Numbered from the stretch's first letter, positions 1 to 5,904 are shown. The stretch: 6,888 bases of DNA from Caldilineaceae bacterium (GCA_024643705.1 JAHEML010000033.1:4830-11717); one strand, 5' to 3'. A program made the numbers and translations. Notes: generated from the sequence alone by a model not told the origin.

Positions 1-690
1 CTTGATTACCTGGCGACTATTTACAAGCTGGATCAACGAGAAGACCGGGTGACAACTGGTGCTCTGGCAAACCGGATGAGTGTATCCCCGGCAGCGGCCA
101 GCAGTATGCTCAAACGGTTGGAAGAGGGCAACTTTGTCGAACGTTCCAGCGCCGACGGCATTATTCTGAATGAACAAGGTCGGTTGGCGGCTCTGCAACT
201 CATCCGCCGCCACCGTCTGTTAGAGGTCTTTCTTATTCAGGTAATGGGATATAGTTGGGATCAAGTCGATCACGAAGCCCACGCTTTGCAACACTCCATC
301 AGCGCCGCGTTCGAAAGGCGTATGGATGCCCTCTGTGGGTATCCCACCCACTGTCCCCACGGAGACCCAATCCCCAGCTCCGACGGCGTAATGCCCAAGG
401 AAGAGTGGGTGTCACTGGTGCAATTGGAGCCATCCAGCACTGCCTGTGTCCGCCGAGTAGCAACAGATGATCCCCGCATCCTGCGCTATCTTGCCCAACT
501 TGGGTTGACACCAGGTAGTTCGGTGAAATTGCGCGATATTGGCCCCTTTAACGGCCCCGTAACTGTCGAAAGATTGGACAAAGCTCAGTATGAACATCAG
601 GAAAGCCGCCAAATTCTCGGCCACGAGTTGGCGGGCCTTCTCTATGTAGAGCCAATCGACATCGGTCAACCTGTGGCCCTCGTCGCCTGA
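1..690 (+). CDS. DtxR/MntR-family metal-dependent transcriptional regulator (5' end cut by window)
   Basis: This is a metal-sensing repressor of the DtxR/IdeR/MntR family, which binds operator DNA when loaded with Fe(II) or Mn(II). The frame is open from base 1, and by alignment with DtxR about eight residues are missing. The GTG at 49 lies inside the winged helix and is not the start. In order I see: a winged-helix domain (visible residues 1-60, with the recognition-helix stretch SVSPAAASSMLKRL), a dimerisation/metal domain (RRHRLLE at 69-75, WDQVDHEAHALQHSIS at 86-101, then the family signature PTHCPHGDPIP at 115-125), and a FeoA/SH3-like C-terminal domain (about 135-225). Visible Asp2 aligns with MntR Asp8 (Met10 in DtxR), which leans towards manganese. 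Likely metal ligands are Asp2, His71, Glu75, His94 and His98, but the position of DtxR Glu105/MntR Glu102 is Gln97. The visible 229 residues plus the missing start match the usual 220-235. The Nudix gene follows 49 bases later. Family is certain; the metal sensed is not. Confidence 0.93.
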   Translation, partial: LDYLATIYKLDQREDRVTTGALANRMSVSPAAASSMLKRLEEGNFVERSSADGIILNEQGRLAALQLIRRHRLLEVFLIQVMGYSWDQVDHEAHALQHSISAAFERRMDALCGYPTHCPHGDPIPSSDGVMPKEEWVSLVQLEPSSTACVRRVATDDPRILRYLAQLGLTPGSSVKLRDIGPFNGPVTVERLDKAQYEHQESRQILGHELAGLLYVEPIDIGQPVALVA

Positions 691-739
691 GCCAAGGCAA
701 ATAGCGGGCTTCAGTTTACGTGGACAGAAAGCGATTTGA

Positions 740-1201
740 ATGATGGCAGTCAAACAGTATCAAGCAGCTGGTGGCGTGGTGATTCAAAAAGGGCTGATCG
801 ATGGATTGGACCCGCTGTGTGCCTATGTTCTCCTGCTAGACCGGCCAGACCGGGCCGAAGTTCGCCTGCCCAAAGGGCACATCGATCCTGGCGAAGATGC
901 GCAAACCGCCGCACTGCGTGAGACCGTGGAAGAGTCGGGCTATGCGGACGTGACCATTCTGGCTGATTTGGGTAACAATCGCGTCGAGTTTGAGTACAAG
1001 GGCAATCAGATCATCCGCGACGAGCACTATTTTCTCATGGAGCTTGCCTCGCCCCTCCAGGTAGAGCGCCCGGCACAGGATGCCAGGCAGTTTCAACCCC
1101 TATGGATCGAATTAGAGCATGCCACCGAGATGCTCACCTTCGACGCCGAGAAATCTGTTGTCCGAGACGCATTAGCCGTTTACTTGAGGCGCCCCGTTTG
1201 A
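740..1201 (+). CDS. Nudix hydrolase, Ap4A-hydrolase-like
   Basis: A 153-residue single-domain Nudix hydrolase, predicted to be a cytoplasmic Mg-dependent pyrophosphohydrolase of nucleoside-diphosphate derivatives. The Nudix box is complete at residues 46-68, matching GX5EX7REUXEEXGU: G46, E52, R60-E61, E64-E65, G67 and Y68. Thr62 takes the first aliphatic position. The metal-binding glutamates E61, E64 and E65 are all present. The box is preceded by LPKGHIDPGE, the form typical of asymmetric diadenosine tetraphosphate hydrolases (NUDT2 type). The C-terminal segment with TEMLTFDAEKSVVRDAL is also usual there. Two ATG codons stand in tandem at 740 and 743; neither has a good Shine-Dalgarno sequence. 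The gene lies 49 bases after the metalloregulator in the same orientation, so the two are probably cotranscribed. The substrate (Ap4A or another dinucleoside polyphosphate) is inferred from box context only; MutT-like nucleotide cleaning is the alternative. Confidence 0.92.
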   Translation: MMAVKQYQAAGGVVIQKGLIDGLDPLCAYVLLLDRPDRAEVRLPKGHIDPGEDAQTAALRETVEESGYADVTILADLGNNRVEFEYKGNQIIRDEHYFLMELASPLQVERPAQDARQFQPLWIELEHATEMLTFDAEKSVVRDALAVYLRRPV

Positions 1202-1243
1202 GTATGCGGCAAGTGACTTCAAAATAGGATGGGGCGCGACGCG

Positions 1244-1273
1244 AAAAGGCCCGGAACATTTATGTTCCGGGCC
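1244..1273 (-). terminator. Rho-independent terminator of rpsU-infA, at a convergent junction
   Basis: A perfect 12-bp inverted repeat, GGCCCGGAACAT (1248-1259) and ATGTTCCGGGCC (1262-1273), separated by TT. Read on the minus strand the stem is followed directly by TTTT (1247-1244), as expected for intrinsic termination downstream of infA. On the + strand it follows the Nudix gene by 46 bases but is trailed by TAACAAG rather than a T-run. It is therefore best called for the minus strand, though such a stem may also help stop + transcripts. Confidence 0.85.
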
Positions 1274-1352
1274 TAACAAGCGCCTAATTTGGCTGCGGTT
1301 CTTCAGGCGTGTCCGGCGATTCCATCACCAAAGACAAACGCCTCAGATTGTC

Positions 1353-1568
1353 TTATTTGAAACGATATGTGATCCGCCCGCGGGTCAGATCATACGGGCT
1401 CATTTCAACCTTCACCTTGTCACCCAAGAGGACACGAATATAGTACCTGCGCATCTTTCCTGAAAGATAGGCAAGCACATTGTGTCCATTCTCCAGCTCA
1501 ACCCGAAAATTCGCGTTGGGAAGGGTTTCGACAATCTTACCTTCGAGAACTAATGCTTCCTCAGCCAT
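1353..1568 (-). CDS. infA: Translation initiation factor IF-1
   Basis: A 71-residue protein that is IF-1 along its whole length. It is a single OB-fold that binds the 30S A site and acts with IF-2 and IF-3 during initiation. Diagnostic stretches are the N-terminal EGKIVETLPNANFRVELENG, the central HNVLAYLSGKMRRYYIRVLLGD (residues 29-50) and the C-terminal SPYDLTRGRITYRFK. Length equals the usual 71-73. The ATG at 1568 has a GGAG Shine-Dalgarno (1573-1576 on the + strand) four bases upstream. It is the second gene of a two-gene unit, with the rpsU stop 24 bases upstream. In many bacteria infA lies in the large spc/alpha ribosomal-protein cluster near rpmJ and rpsM; here it is paired with rpsU instead. 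The frame continues open for 22 codons past the TAA to a TAG at 1284, which is probably chance. Confidence 0.97.
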   Translation of the reverse strand: MAEEALVLEGKIVETLPNANFRVELENGHNVLAYLSGKMRRYYIRVLLGDKVKVEMSPYDLTRGRITYRFK

Positions 1569-1592
1569 ACATCTCCATTCAACTGTTGAATC

Positions 1593-1784
1593 CTACAGAA
1601 CACGAGGAACGGTTCGCTGTGCTTTGCGGATCGCTTTTTGCTTCTTAATCCGGCGTACTTCGCTCTTAGAAGTAAACCAACGCTTCTGACGTACAATCGG
1701 CAAAATTCGGGCTTCGGCCACTGCTTTGCGGAAACGCTTTAGCAGGCTTTCTTGGGATTCGCCCGGTCGTAAATCTACGCTCAT
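1593..1784 (-). CDS. rpsU: 30S ribosomal protein S21 (bS21)
   Basis: A 63-residue, strongly basic protein recognised as bS21. The N-terminal half matches the family (RPGESQESLLKRFRKAVAEA, residues 6-25), followed by a helical region rich in Arg and Lys (RQKRWFTSKSEVRRIKKQKA). S21 sits on the 30S platform near the 3' end of 16S rRNA and the anti-Shine-Dalgarno, and influences mRNA recruitment. Length is close to the family range of about 58-71. The start ATG at 1784 is fixed by an extended Shine-Dalgarno, AAGGGGGTGA, at 1792-1801. It is first in an rpsU-infA unit with its own promoter near 1917-1946 and a leader of about 125 nt. The leader can fold, and the family is known for feedback in some phyla, so autoregulation is plausible but not shown. 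Confidence 0.95.
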   Translation of the reverse strand: MSVDLRPGESQESLLKRFRKAVAEARILPIVRQKRWFTSKSEVRRIKKQKAIRKAQRTVPRVL

Positions 1785-1791
1785 CTAAACT

Positions 1792-1812
1792 TCACCCCCT
1801 TCCGGCGGGTAA
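1792..1812 (-). promoter_or_regulatory. Extended Shine-Dalgarno of rpsU inside a possible SD-masking hairpin
   Basis: On the minus strand AAGGGGGTGA (1801-1792) ends seven bases before the rpsU ATG. It can pair with ten bases of the 16S anti-SD with a single G-U wobble, better than any other start in this window. Just upstream, TTACCC (1812-1807) can pair with GGGTGA (1797-1792) across a nine-base loop, using one T-G wobble, which would cover part of the SD. The match is seen directly; the masking is inferred, as no folding energy was computed. Confidence 0.6.
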
Positions 1813-1837
1813 CGGCGGCAGAATTCTACATCTGCTA

Positions 1838-1900
1838 CCGATTGTCGACAAAAACAATCCTGTCGACGCACTCAAACGGGCGAAAAAACCAGCCGATTGT
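1838..1900. repeat. Inverted and direct repeats in the rpsU 5' leader
   Basis: The palindromic TGTCGACA (1843-1850) and a second TGTCGAC (1861-1867) form a 7-bp inverted repeat, GTCGACA/TGTCGAC, with a ten-base loop (1851-1860). The loop contains ACAAT, which could instead pair with ATTGT at 1841-1845. CCGATTGT occurs twice in direct orientation, at 1838-1845 and 1893-1900. All of this lies between the predicted rpsU transcription start and its ribosome binding site, so it would be part of the transcript. Function is unknown; an RNA switch or a protein-binding site are both possible. Confidence 0.5.
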
Positions 1901-1916
1901 TGCGGACAGGATAATT

Positions 1917-1946
1917 AGTATACCCCGAAAAGGGCCTATTCAACAA
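1917..1946 (-). promoter_or_regulatory. Predicted sigma-70-type promoter of rpsU-infA
   Basis: On the minus strand a -10 element TATACT (1922-1917, five of six consensus) follows either TTGAAT (1943-1938, 15-base spacer) or TTGTTG (1946-1941, 18-base spacer). A T-rich stretch just upstream (about 1946-1955) could act as an UP element. The predicted start of transcription is near 1910, giving a leader of about 125 nt before the rpsU ATG. No other good promoter was seen between 1785 and 2079. The rest of that stretch (about 1956-2079) holds no gene that I can support and no clear terminator for the upstream unit. Confidence 0.6.
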
Positions 1947-2079
1947 AAAAGAAAGCCTCCGCGTCACCTTGCCCTTTGCCCCGCACAAGGACGTCAAGCA
2001 ACCTCACGAACGATCTAGACAAGAAGAGTAGTTTCCGCTGCCCTGTTTCACCCATAATCTTAGGCAATTTGATGGGACA

Positions 2080-2417
2080 TTAGGTGCAATCAACCATGAT
2101 GGCCTGCTGGATCAATTTCTTCACTACATCATGATCGATGTCAGATAGCTTCTCGTATCGCAGGTGACGCATTCCTTTCCCACTCCCCAGCAAAGAATCC
2201 GAGTCTTGGATCTCTGCACCTTGAAAAACTGCAGATTGACATGATTTTTGTGAGGTATTATTGAACAAATGTTTCTTTTGATCGAGAATGTTGGAACATT
2301 CCATTTCATCTCTTCTTTGAAATCTGCGGAGATTCTGCTGATTATCCGTCTCAATTCGATGACGATCTCCTGCTGCGGACCATCAATTGACTGAATATAG
2401 AGATCGACCGCGCCCAT
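2080..2417 (-). pseudogene. DUF1801 (YdhG-like) protein, broken by a single-base frameshift
   Basis: Two overlapping reading frames together make one DUF1801-family protein of about 112 residues, normal for this family of small cytoplasmic proteins of unsettled function. Frame one starts at ATG 2417, with AAGGA just upstream, and gives the N-terminal half (VDLYIQSIDGPQQEIVIELR, then MKWNVPTFSIKRNICSIIPH and HVNLQFF). Frame two gives the expected C-terminal half (FQGAEIQDSDSLLGSGKGMR, then HLRYEKLSDIDHDVVKKLIQ), ending at TAA 2082-2080. The join lies at a run of five T on the minus strand (+ strand AAAAA, 2224-2228). One more T would restore NLQFFQGAEI. Without it frame one runs to an unrelated tail ending at 2124, losing the conserved GKGMRH motif. 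The gene begins 11 bases after the rpsA stop and is probably cotranscribed with it. The break may be a real recent mutation or a homopolymer sequencing error. Programmed frameshifting is possible but has no slippery heptamer or obvious downstream stem. Confidence 0.85.
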
Positions 2418-2428
2418 CTGAATCCTTT

Positions 2429-3853
2429 TTACCCCTTTCCCAAAGCAACGTCATCTCCTGCTTCGGGAGCGTCTGCTTCAGGAGAGTCTATCGTCGATGG
2501 CAACCCATCCTGGGGTGTCACGACATCGGGTTCCTCGTGGGCAACACTGTTCTGCACAGCCTCGGCTTCGGCGGCATCTTCTATTGTCGTTTCGACAACC
2601 GGCTCAATCTGTTCGACGTTATCTGCTTGTGAATCATCTGCTTGTGAAGCTATGTGGTCGGCCTGGGTCTCTAGCAATGCCTGACCAACCATGTCGTTGG
2701 CTTGTCGTCGGCTCAAGCCGATTCGTTGGCGTTCTGGGTCTACCCGTAAAATCTTTACAGGGACCTGATCGCCCGTCGTCACACTTTTCAAGGGTTCGGC
2801 GACTTCGATTTCGGCCAGCTCACTGATATGGATCAGTCCCTCTACCCCAGGTTCCAGTTGGGCAAAGGCCCCAAAGTCCACCACACGTGTGATTGTGACC
2901 AGTATGGTATCGCCCTGTTGGTAACGCTCTTCGATGCTTTCCCACGGGTTGGGCAACAGTTTTTTGCGGCTTAGGGCAATACGGCTACGCTCGGAATCCA
3001 AGCGCAAAATTTCGACCTGAATACGGTCCCCCACTTGCAGCACATCTCTGGGATGGCTCACGGGGGTCCAGCCGATTTCGCTCACATGCAAGAGACCATC
3101 GGCACCCCCAATGTCCACAAAGGCACCAAATGGGCGCAGGCTGCGGACTTCGCCTTCCACCACATCGCCAATCTTCATTTCTTCAAAGAGCTGGGTCTTG
3201 CGCTCTTCCCGGTATTTGCGTTCTGCAAAACGGTGGGACAAAACCAGGCGGCGGCGGCGGCGTTCGACTTCGATTACCTCGACTGGCAACTCGTCGCCAA
3301 TCATCTCGTCGAAGCGACGATTGCGATCATCCTCGGTCAAGTTACGGGGCAGGCCAACAATATGAGATGCGGGGATAAATCCACGCAAATGGCCGAATTC
3401 GACCAACAGGCCCCCTTTGTTGTAGCCAACCACGGCGCGAACGCTGATCTCTGCGCTTTCCAACATTTTCTCTGCGGTTAGCCAATCTCGCTTTTGCAAT
3501 GCATCGGCAATGCTAAGAATCAACATTCCTTCATCGGTGGTCAATTTGCTGACCACCACAGGAACCAGTTCACCTTCGACAAGGGTGGCTATATAGTCTC
3601 GATCCAAGCGAGTCAAATCAGCCTGGGGCACGACACCATCCCGTTTCGCGCCGATGTTGATGAGGATTTCGCTGGCGCGAACTTCAACGATGGTCCCTTC
3701 GAGCAGATCACCCCGCTCGGGCAGGCTCAGATCGTCTTCTTCGGCTAGATATTGCTCGAAAAGATCGTAATCTGTCCCCTCCGTTGGGTCGCTGTCGAAG
3801 CCGCTAAACTCTTCGGAATATCGATCGTTGTCTGACTGAGATGAACCCACCAT
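2429..3853 (-). CDS. rpsA: 30S ribosomal protein S1 with four S1 domains
   Basis: A 474-residue protein with four S1 (OB-fold) RNA-binding domains: about 47-117, 134-207, 227-296 and 313-383. Domains 3 and 4 carry the canonical FGAFVDIGGADGLLHVSEI and FGAFAQLEPGVEGLIHISEL motifs; domains 1 and 2 are more divergent, as in other S1 proteins. S1 binds mRNA leaders and helps the 30S subunit load and unfold them. Four domains rather than the six of E. coli is the form found in Actinomycetota, Bacillota and Chloroflexota. Residues 1-45 are acidic and probably disordered. Residues 388-474 are an Asp/Glu/Ala-rich tail with a five-codon duplication. The ATG at 3853 has a moderate GGGAAG about 11 bases upstream. 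The gene has its own strong promoter (4073-4101) and a leader of about 210 nt. A general S1-domain RNA-binding protein is the alternative, but domain count and length favour rpsA. Confidence 0.93.
   Translation of the reverse strand: MVGSSQSDNDRYSEEFSGFDSDPTEGTDYDLFEQYLAEEDDLSLPERGDLLEGTIVEVRASEILINIGAKRDGVVPQADLTRLDRDYIATLVEGELVPVVVSKLTTDEGMLILSIADALQKRDWLTAEKMLESAEISVRAVVGYNKGGLLVEFGHLRGFIPASHIVGLPRNLTEDDRNRRFDEMIGDELPVEVIEVERRRRRLVLSHRFAERKYREERKTQLFEEMKIGDVVEGEVRSLRPFGAFVDIGGADGLLHVSEIGWTPVSHPRDVLQVGDRIQVEILRLDSERSRIALSRKKLLPNPWESIEERYQQGDTILVTITRVVDFGAFAQLEPGVEGLIHISELAEIEVAEPLKSVTTGDQVPVKILRVDPERQRIGLSRRQANDMVGQALLETQADHIASQADDSQADNVEQIEPVVETTIEDAAEAEAVQNSVAHEEPDVVTPQDGLPSTIDSPEADAPEAGDDVALGKG
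2621..2650 (-). repeat. 15-bp tandem duplication in the rpsA tail
   Basis: Two adjacent 15-base units (2621-2635 and 2636-2650) differ at one base. They keep frame and encode SQADD then SQADN (S1 residues 403-412), inside the low-complexity acidic tail, with a further QAD at 397-399. This looks like replication slippage in a region under weak constraint. Confidence 0.85.
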
Positions 3854-4066
3854 TGTCTAGTCTTCCCAAATTGCGATGGTTGTGCGTTGATGCAGAAAAG
3901 CGAACGACACTACCGTTTCGACACAGATCAATGGTGTCACTGTTCAACCGTGCCATCGGGTTGTCGCGTGCTTTGCTGCGAGATAAGAGATGCCTGCCTA
4001 TCAGAAGAAAATCAAGCTGGATGAACCTTTGCATTACAAAGATATTTCCTGTCAGCTTCTGATTGT
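3854..4066 (-). promoter_or_regulatory. Long 5' leader of rpsA
   Basis: The predicted transcription start near 4066 leaves about 210 untranslated bases before the rpsA ATG at 3853. No gene is supported here. A minus-strand frame from ATG 4034 runs 76 codons into rpsA in another phase, but it resembles nothing and has poor spacing to its possible SD. Small stems are visible, such as GACAC/GTGTC around a nine-base loop (about 3920-3938). S1 represses its own mRNA in Gammaproteobacteria, so an autoregulatory leader is a fair hypothesis, not a demonstrated one. Confidence 0.45.
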
Positions 4067-4072
4067 AGGCTG

Positions 4073-4101
4073 ATTATAGCAGGCTCCCAATACAGAGTCA
4101 A
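4073..4101 (-). promoter_or_regulatory. Strong sigma-70-type promoter of rpsA
   Basis: On the minus strand TTGACT (4101-4096, five of six) and TATAAT (4078-4073, perfect) are separated by exactly 17 bases, near-ideal housekeeping spacing. Two further TTGAC motifs lie just upstream (GTCAA on the + strand at 4105-4109 and 4115-4119). The promoter sits in the intergenic space after the DUF4129 gene and reads into rpsA. Confidence 0.85.
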
Positions 4102-4124
4102 GGTGTCAAAAATAGTCAAATTAC

Positions 4125-4146
4125 GCCTGGATAAATTCCATTCGGC
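4125..4146 (-). terminator. Weak candidate terminator after the DUF4129 gene
   Basis: Seven bases past the DUF4129 stop the minus strand can form a stem of GCC/GGC plus TGGA/TCCA, with a three-base bulge and an ATTTA loop. TTTTT follows about 12 bases later (4112-4108). The bulge and the gap to the T-run make this weak. It fits the position where the DUF58-DUF4129 unit should end, before the rpsA promoter. Confidence 0.25.
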
Positions 4147-4152
4147 CTACTG

Positions 4153-5904
4153 CTATTCCTCTGCTGCCCCCTCGTTTTCCTTGGCCGCAACGTTTTCTGT
4201 GGCATCTCTATCAAAGTCCGGCTGCGTATTTGTTGCTGCCTCTTCCTTGATGTAGATAGAATCCAATGCTTGTTGCACCCGCTGCCAAAGACGCTGAGCG
4301 TAAGAGGCAGATTCGTCATCAACCCCATGACCAGCATATTCGATCTCGACAAATTCCGCGGTAAGCTGGGAGAATGGTTTGTCATCTTGTTCATGAATTG
4401 TATCCTCCAGCCGCGGCGCGTAGCGGAGAGGCGTTTCGCCGGGTTTACGGCTGACCCCCTGCTCCTGGGCGTGTTCCAACGTGGTCAGATAAAAGTAGCG
4501 GATGCGCTCCGCCGGTGACATTTGCCCCAGTTGAAGCCGTCGCCACCAGCGGGGGCCGCGACGCCCACGCTTCGTCTGCTTCTCTTGTTCTTGTTCTGCT
4601 GTCACAATCCCACTTCGCCAACCCTCAAATTCGCCCCACATCCCCTGCCACGCCAGCAAAAGACGTTGCCACAATCCCCGCAGCCAGGCAAAGTTGACAC
4701 CTCGCTCCTGCAAATAGAGATAAGCCGCATAGCCAAGTAGAAGAGCAAGAATCATCCAGAAAATCGTGCCACCAACCCAGGGCGGCAGTGCGGCACGTTC
4801 GGCGGCCGCGGGCATTTGAGGTGGCGCAATTGCACCCAGTGGCTCGGCTGCCTCCATCGACTCGCCCTGGGGCAACAGCCGGCCAATCAACGCCATAATC
4901 AGGCCAAGAATGCCAAAAACGATCATATAAATAGACTGGATGATCCAGTTGAGAATTTGGGCCAGGCGGAAGGTCCCCCCCAGGGGTAAAAGGGCAGCGA
5001 TCACCCCCATCATCAGCAGCAGCCCCCCGGTATAGATTGGCCAATTGCGGGTGATCGTCGTCTCGGCGGGGATGCGTTCGATCTGCCATTGGGCGCGCAA
5101 CACGGCCAGCCGCCCCACCGCGATCAGAACCAGCCCAATCAAAAAATAGATGACGCTGGCTCCGATCACCAGCGGATCGATAGACTGACGGGCGATGGCA
5201 AAGAACCCATTGGCCCCTGTGCCAATTTGGCTGCCGGCTGTCAGCATCAACATCAGCACCCCACCCCCGATCCAGCGCTGGGTGAAGCGCGTCAGCAGGC
5301 TTTGGCGATCGCTGCGCACATGCACCTCTGGCGACCAGCGGCTCTCGCCCCGCCCTGTGCGCGCGAGCAATTCGTCGGGCTGCAATCCCATCTGCAAAAA
5401 ATCATCTGTCACCAATACGGCCAGAATCCATGTGCCATAGACAAGCATCGCCGCCACCACAAAAGGTGCCGAGAGAAGGGTGAGCAATGGGGAATAAAAC
5501 ATCGCCTGAAAAGTCGGTATACCTTCGACAAAAAGCCAAATGGCAACCCGCAGGATGAAGAGGATCAGCCCGACCTCGGCTGTGCGAAATGCCCAGGTGC
5601 GTCGGTGACGTTGCTCCGGCTGCACCAAAATTGTGGTGGTGTAGCTGCCTACAAACGTGGCGACCAAGCCAGTCACCAGGGTGATCTGCACGTAAGCGCC
5701 CATGAGAATAGGCGCAACATGCCGCAAAAAGCCAACCGCCGCCACCGAAATACAGCCCACCAACACGGTGATCAGCAATGGGCGCAGCAGGGAGCTCGTC
5801 CAGGCGACATCCGTTTTTAACGGCTGATCTTCTGGGGGCAGATCGCTCATGCTCCCGGCGACCACACTCTTTTCTTCCGGCGTGAAATCGAAGTTATACC
5901 CCAT
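4153..5904 (-). CDS. Multi-spanning membrane protein with C-terminal DUF4129 domain
   Basis: A 583-residue integral membrane protein. About eight or nine hydrophobic segments can be seen: roughly 38-60, 70-92, 106-126, 139-163, 211-225 (short), 243-267, 288-310, 316-341 and 376-397. The last precedes a basic patch (TKRGRRGPRWWRR, 444-456) and a soluble DUF4129 domain at about 464-548, with PAERIRYFYLTTLEHAQEQG, RKPGETPLRYAPRL and a closing SYAQRLWQRVQQAL. DUF4129 proteins occur in MoxR/DUF58/transglutaminase clusters tied to the cell envelope; their biochemical role is not settled. The only Cys (51) is in a membrane segment, so there is no transglutaminase active site here. The frame is open up to 6021, but the start is set at ATG 5904 by GAGGT about 12 bases upstream. 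It overlaps the DUF58 stop by 11 bases, implying translational coupling. The last 30 residues are acidic. Confidence 0.88.
   Translation of the reverse strand: MGYNFDFTPEEKSVVAGSMSDLPPEDQPLKTDVAWTSSLLRPLLITVLVGCISVAAVGFLRHVAPILMGAYVQITLVTGLVATFVGSYTTTILVQPEQRHRRTWAFRTAEVGLILFILRVAIWLFVEGIPTFQAMFYSPLLTLLSAPFVVAAMLVYGTWILAVLVTDDFLQMGLQPDELLARTGRGESRWSPEVHVRSDRQSLLTRFTQRWIGGGVLMLMLTAGSQIGTGANGFFAIARQSIDPLVIGASVIYFLIGLVLIAVGRLAVLRAQWQIERIPAETTITRNWPIYTGGLLLMMGVIAALLPLGGTFRLAQILNWIIQSIYMIVFGILGLIMALIGRLLPQGESMEAAEPLGAIAPPQMPAAAERAALPPWVGGTIFWMILALLLGYAAYLYLQERGVNFAWLRGLWQRLLLAWQGMWGEFEGWRSGIVTAEQEQEKQTKRGRRGPRWWRRLQLGQMSPAERIRYFYLTTLEHAQEQGVSRKPGETPLRYAPRLEDTIHEQDDKPFSQLTAEFVEIEYAGHGVDDESASYAQRLWQRVQQALDSIYIKEEAATNTQPDFDRDATENVAAKENEGAAEE

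Noticed and set aside
49..690. A GTG start at 49 for the metalloregulator
   Set aside because: The frame is open back to base 1 and the upstream residues (DYLATIYKL) match the first helix of the DtxR fold, so the start lies before the window.
412..753. A 113-codon minus-strand frame opposite the metalloregulator
   Set aside because: It is a shadow of the DtxR C-terminal domain, with no family resemblance.
1969..1992. A CCTTG/CAAGG inverted repeat considered as a terminator for the rpsA-DUF1801 unit
   Set aside because: The stem is only five base pairs around a long loop, and the nearest T-run is too far away and belongs to the rpsU promoter region.
3247..3262. A GGC-repeat tract
   Set aside because: It simply encodes the five-arginine run at the end of S1 domain 2 (residues 198-202) and needs no other explanation.
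3035..3481. A 148-codon open frame on the + strand
   Set aside because: It is antisense to rpsA domains 2 and 3, which are clearly coding; no family resemblance and no ribosome binding site.
3804..4034. A possible upstream reading frame in the rpsA leader, minus strand
   Set aside because: Seventy-six codons without recognisable features, running into rpsA in another phase; SD spacing is poor. It could be tested but is not supported.
5089..5820. A 243-codon open frame on the + strand
   Set aside because: It is antisense to the DUF4129 gene, rich in Gln, His and Arg from the complementary membrane codons, and resembles no family.
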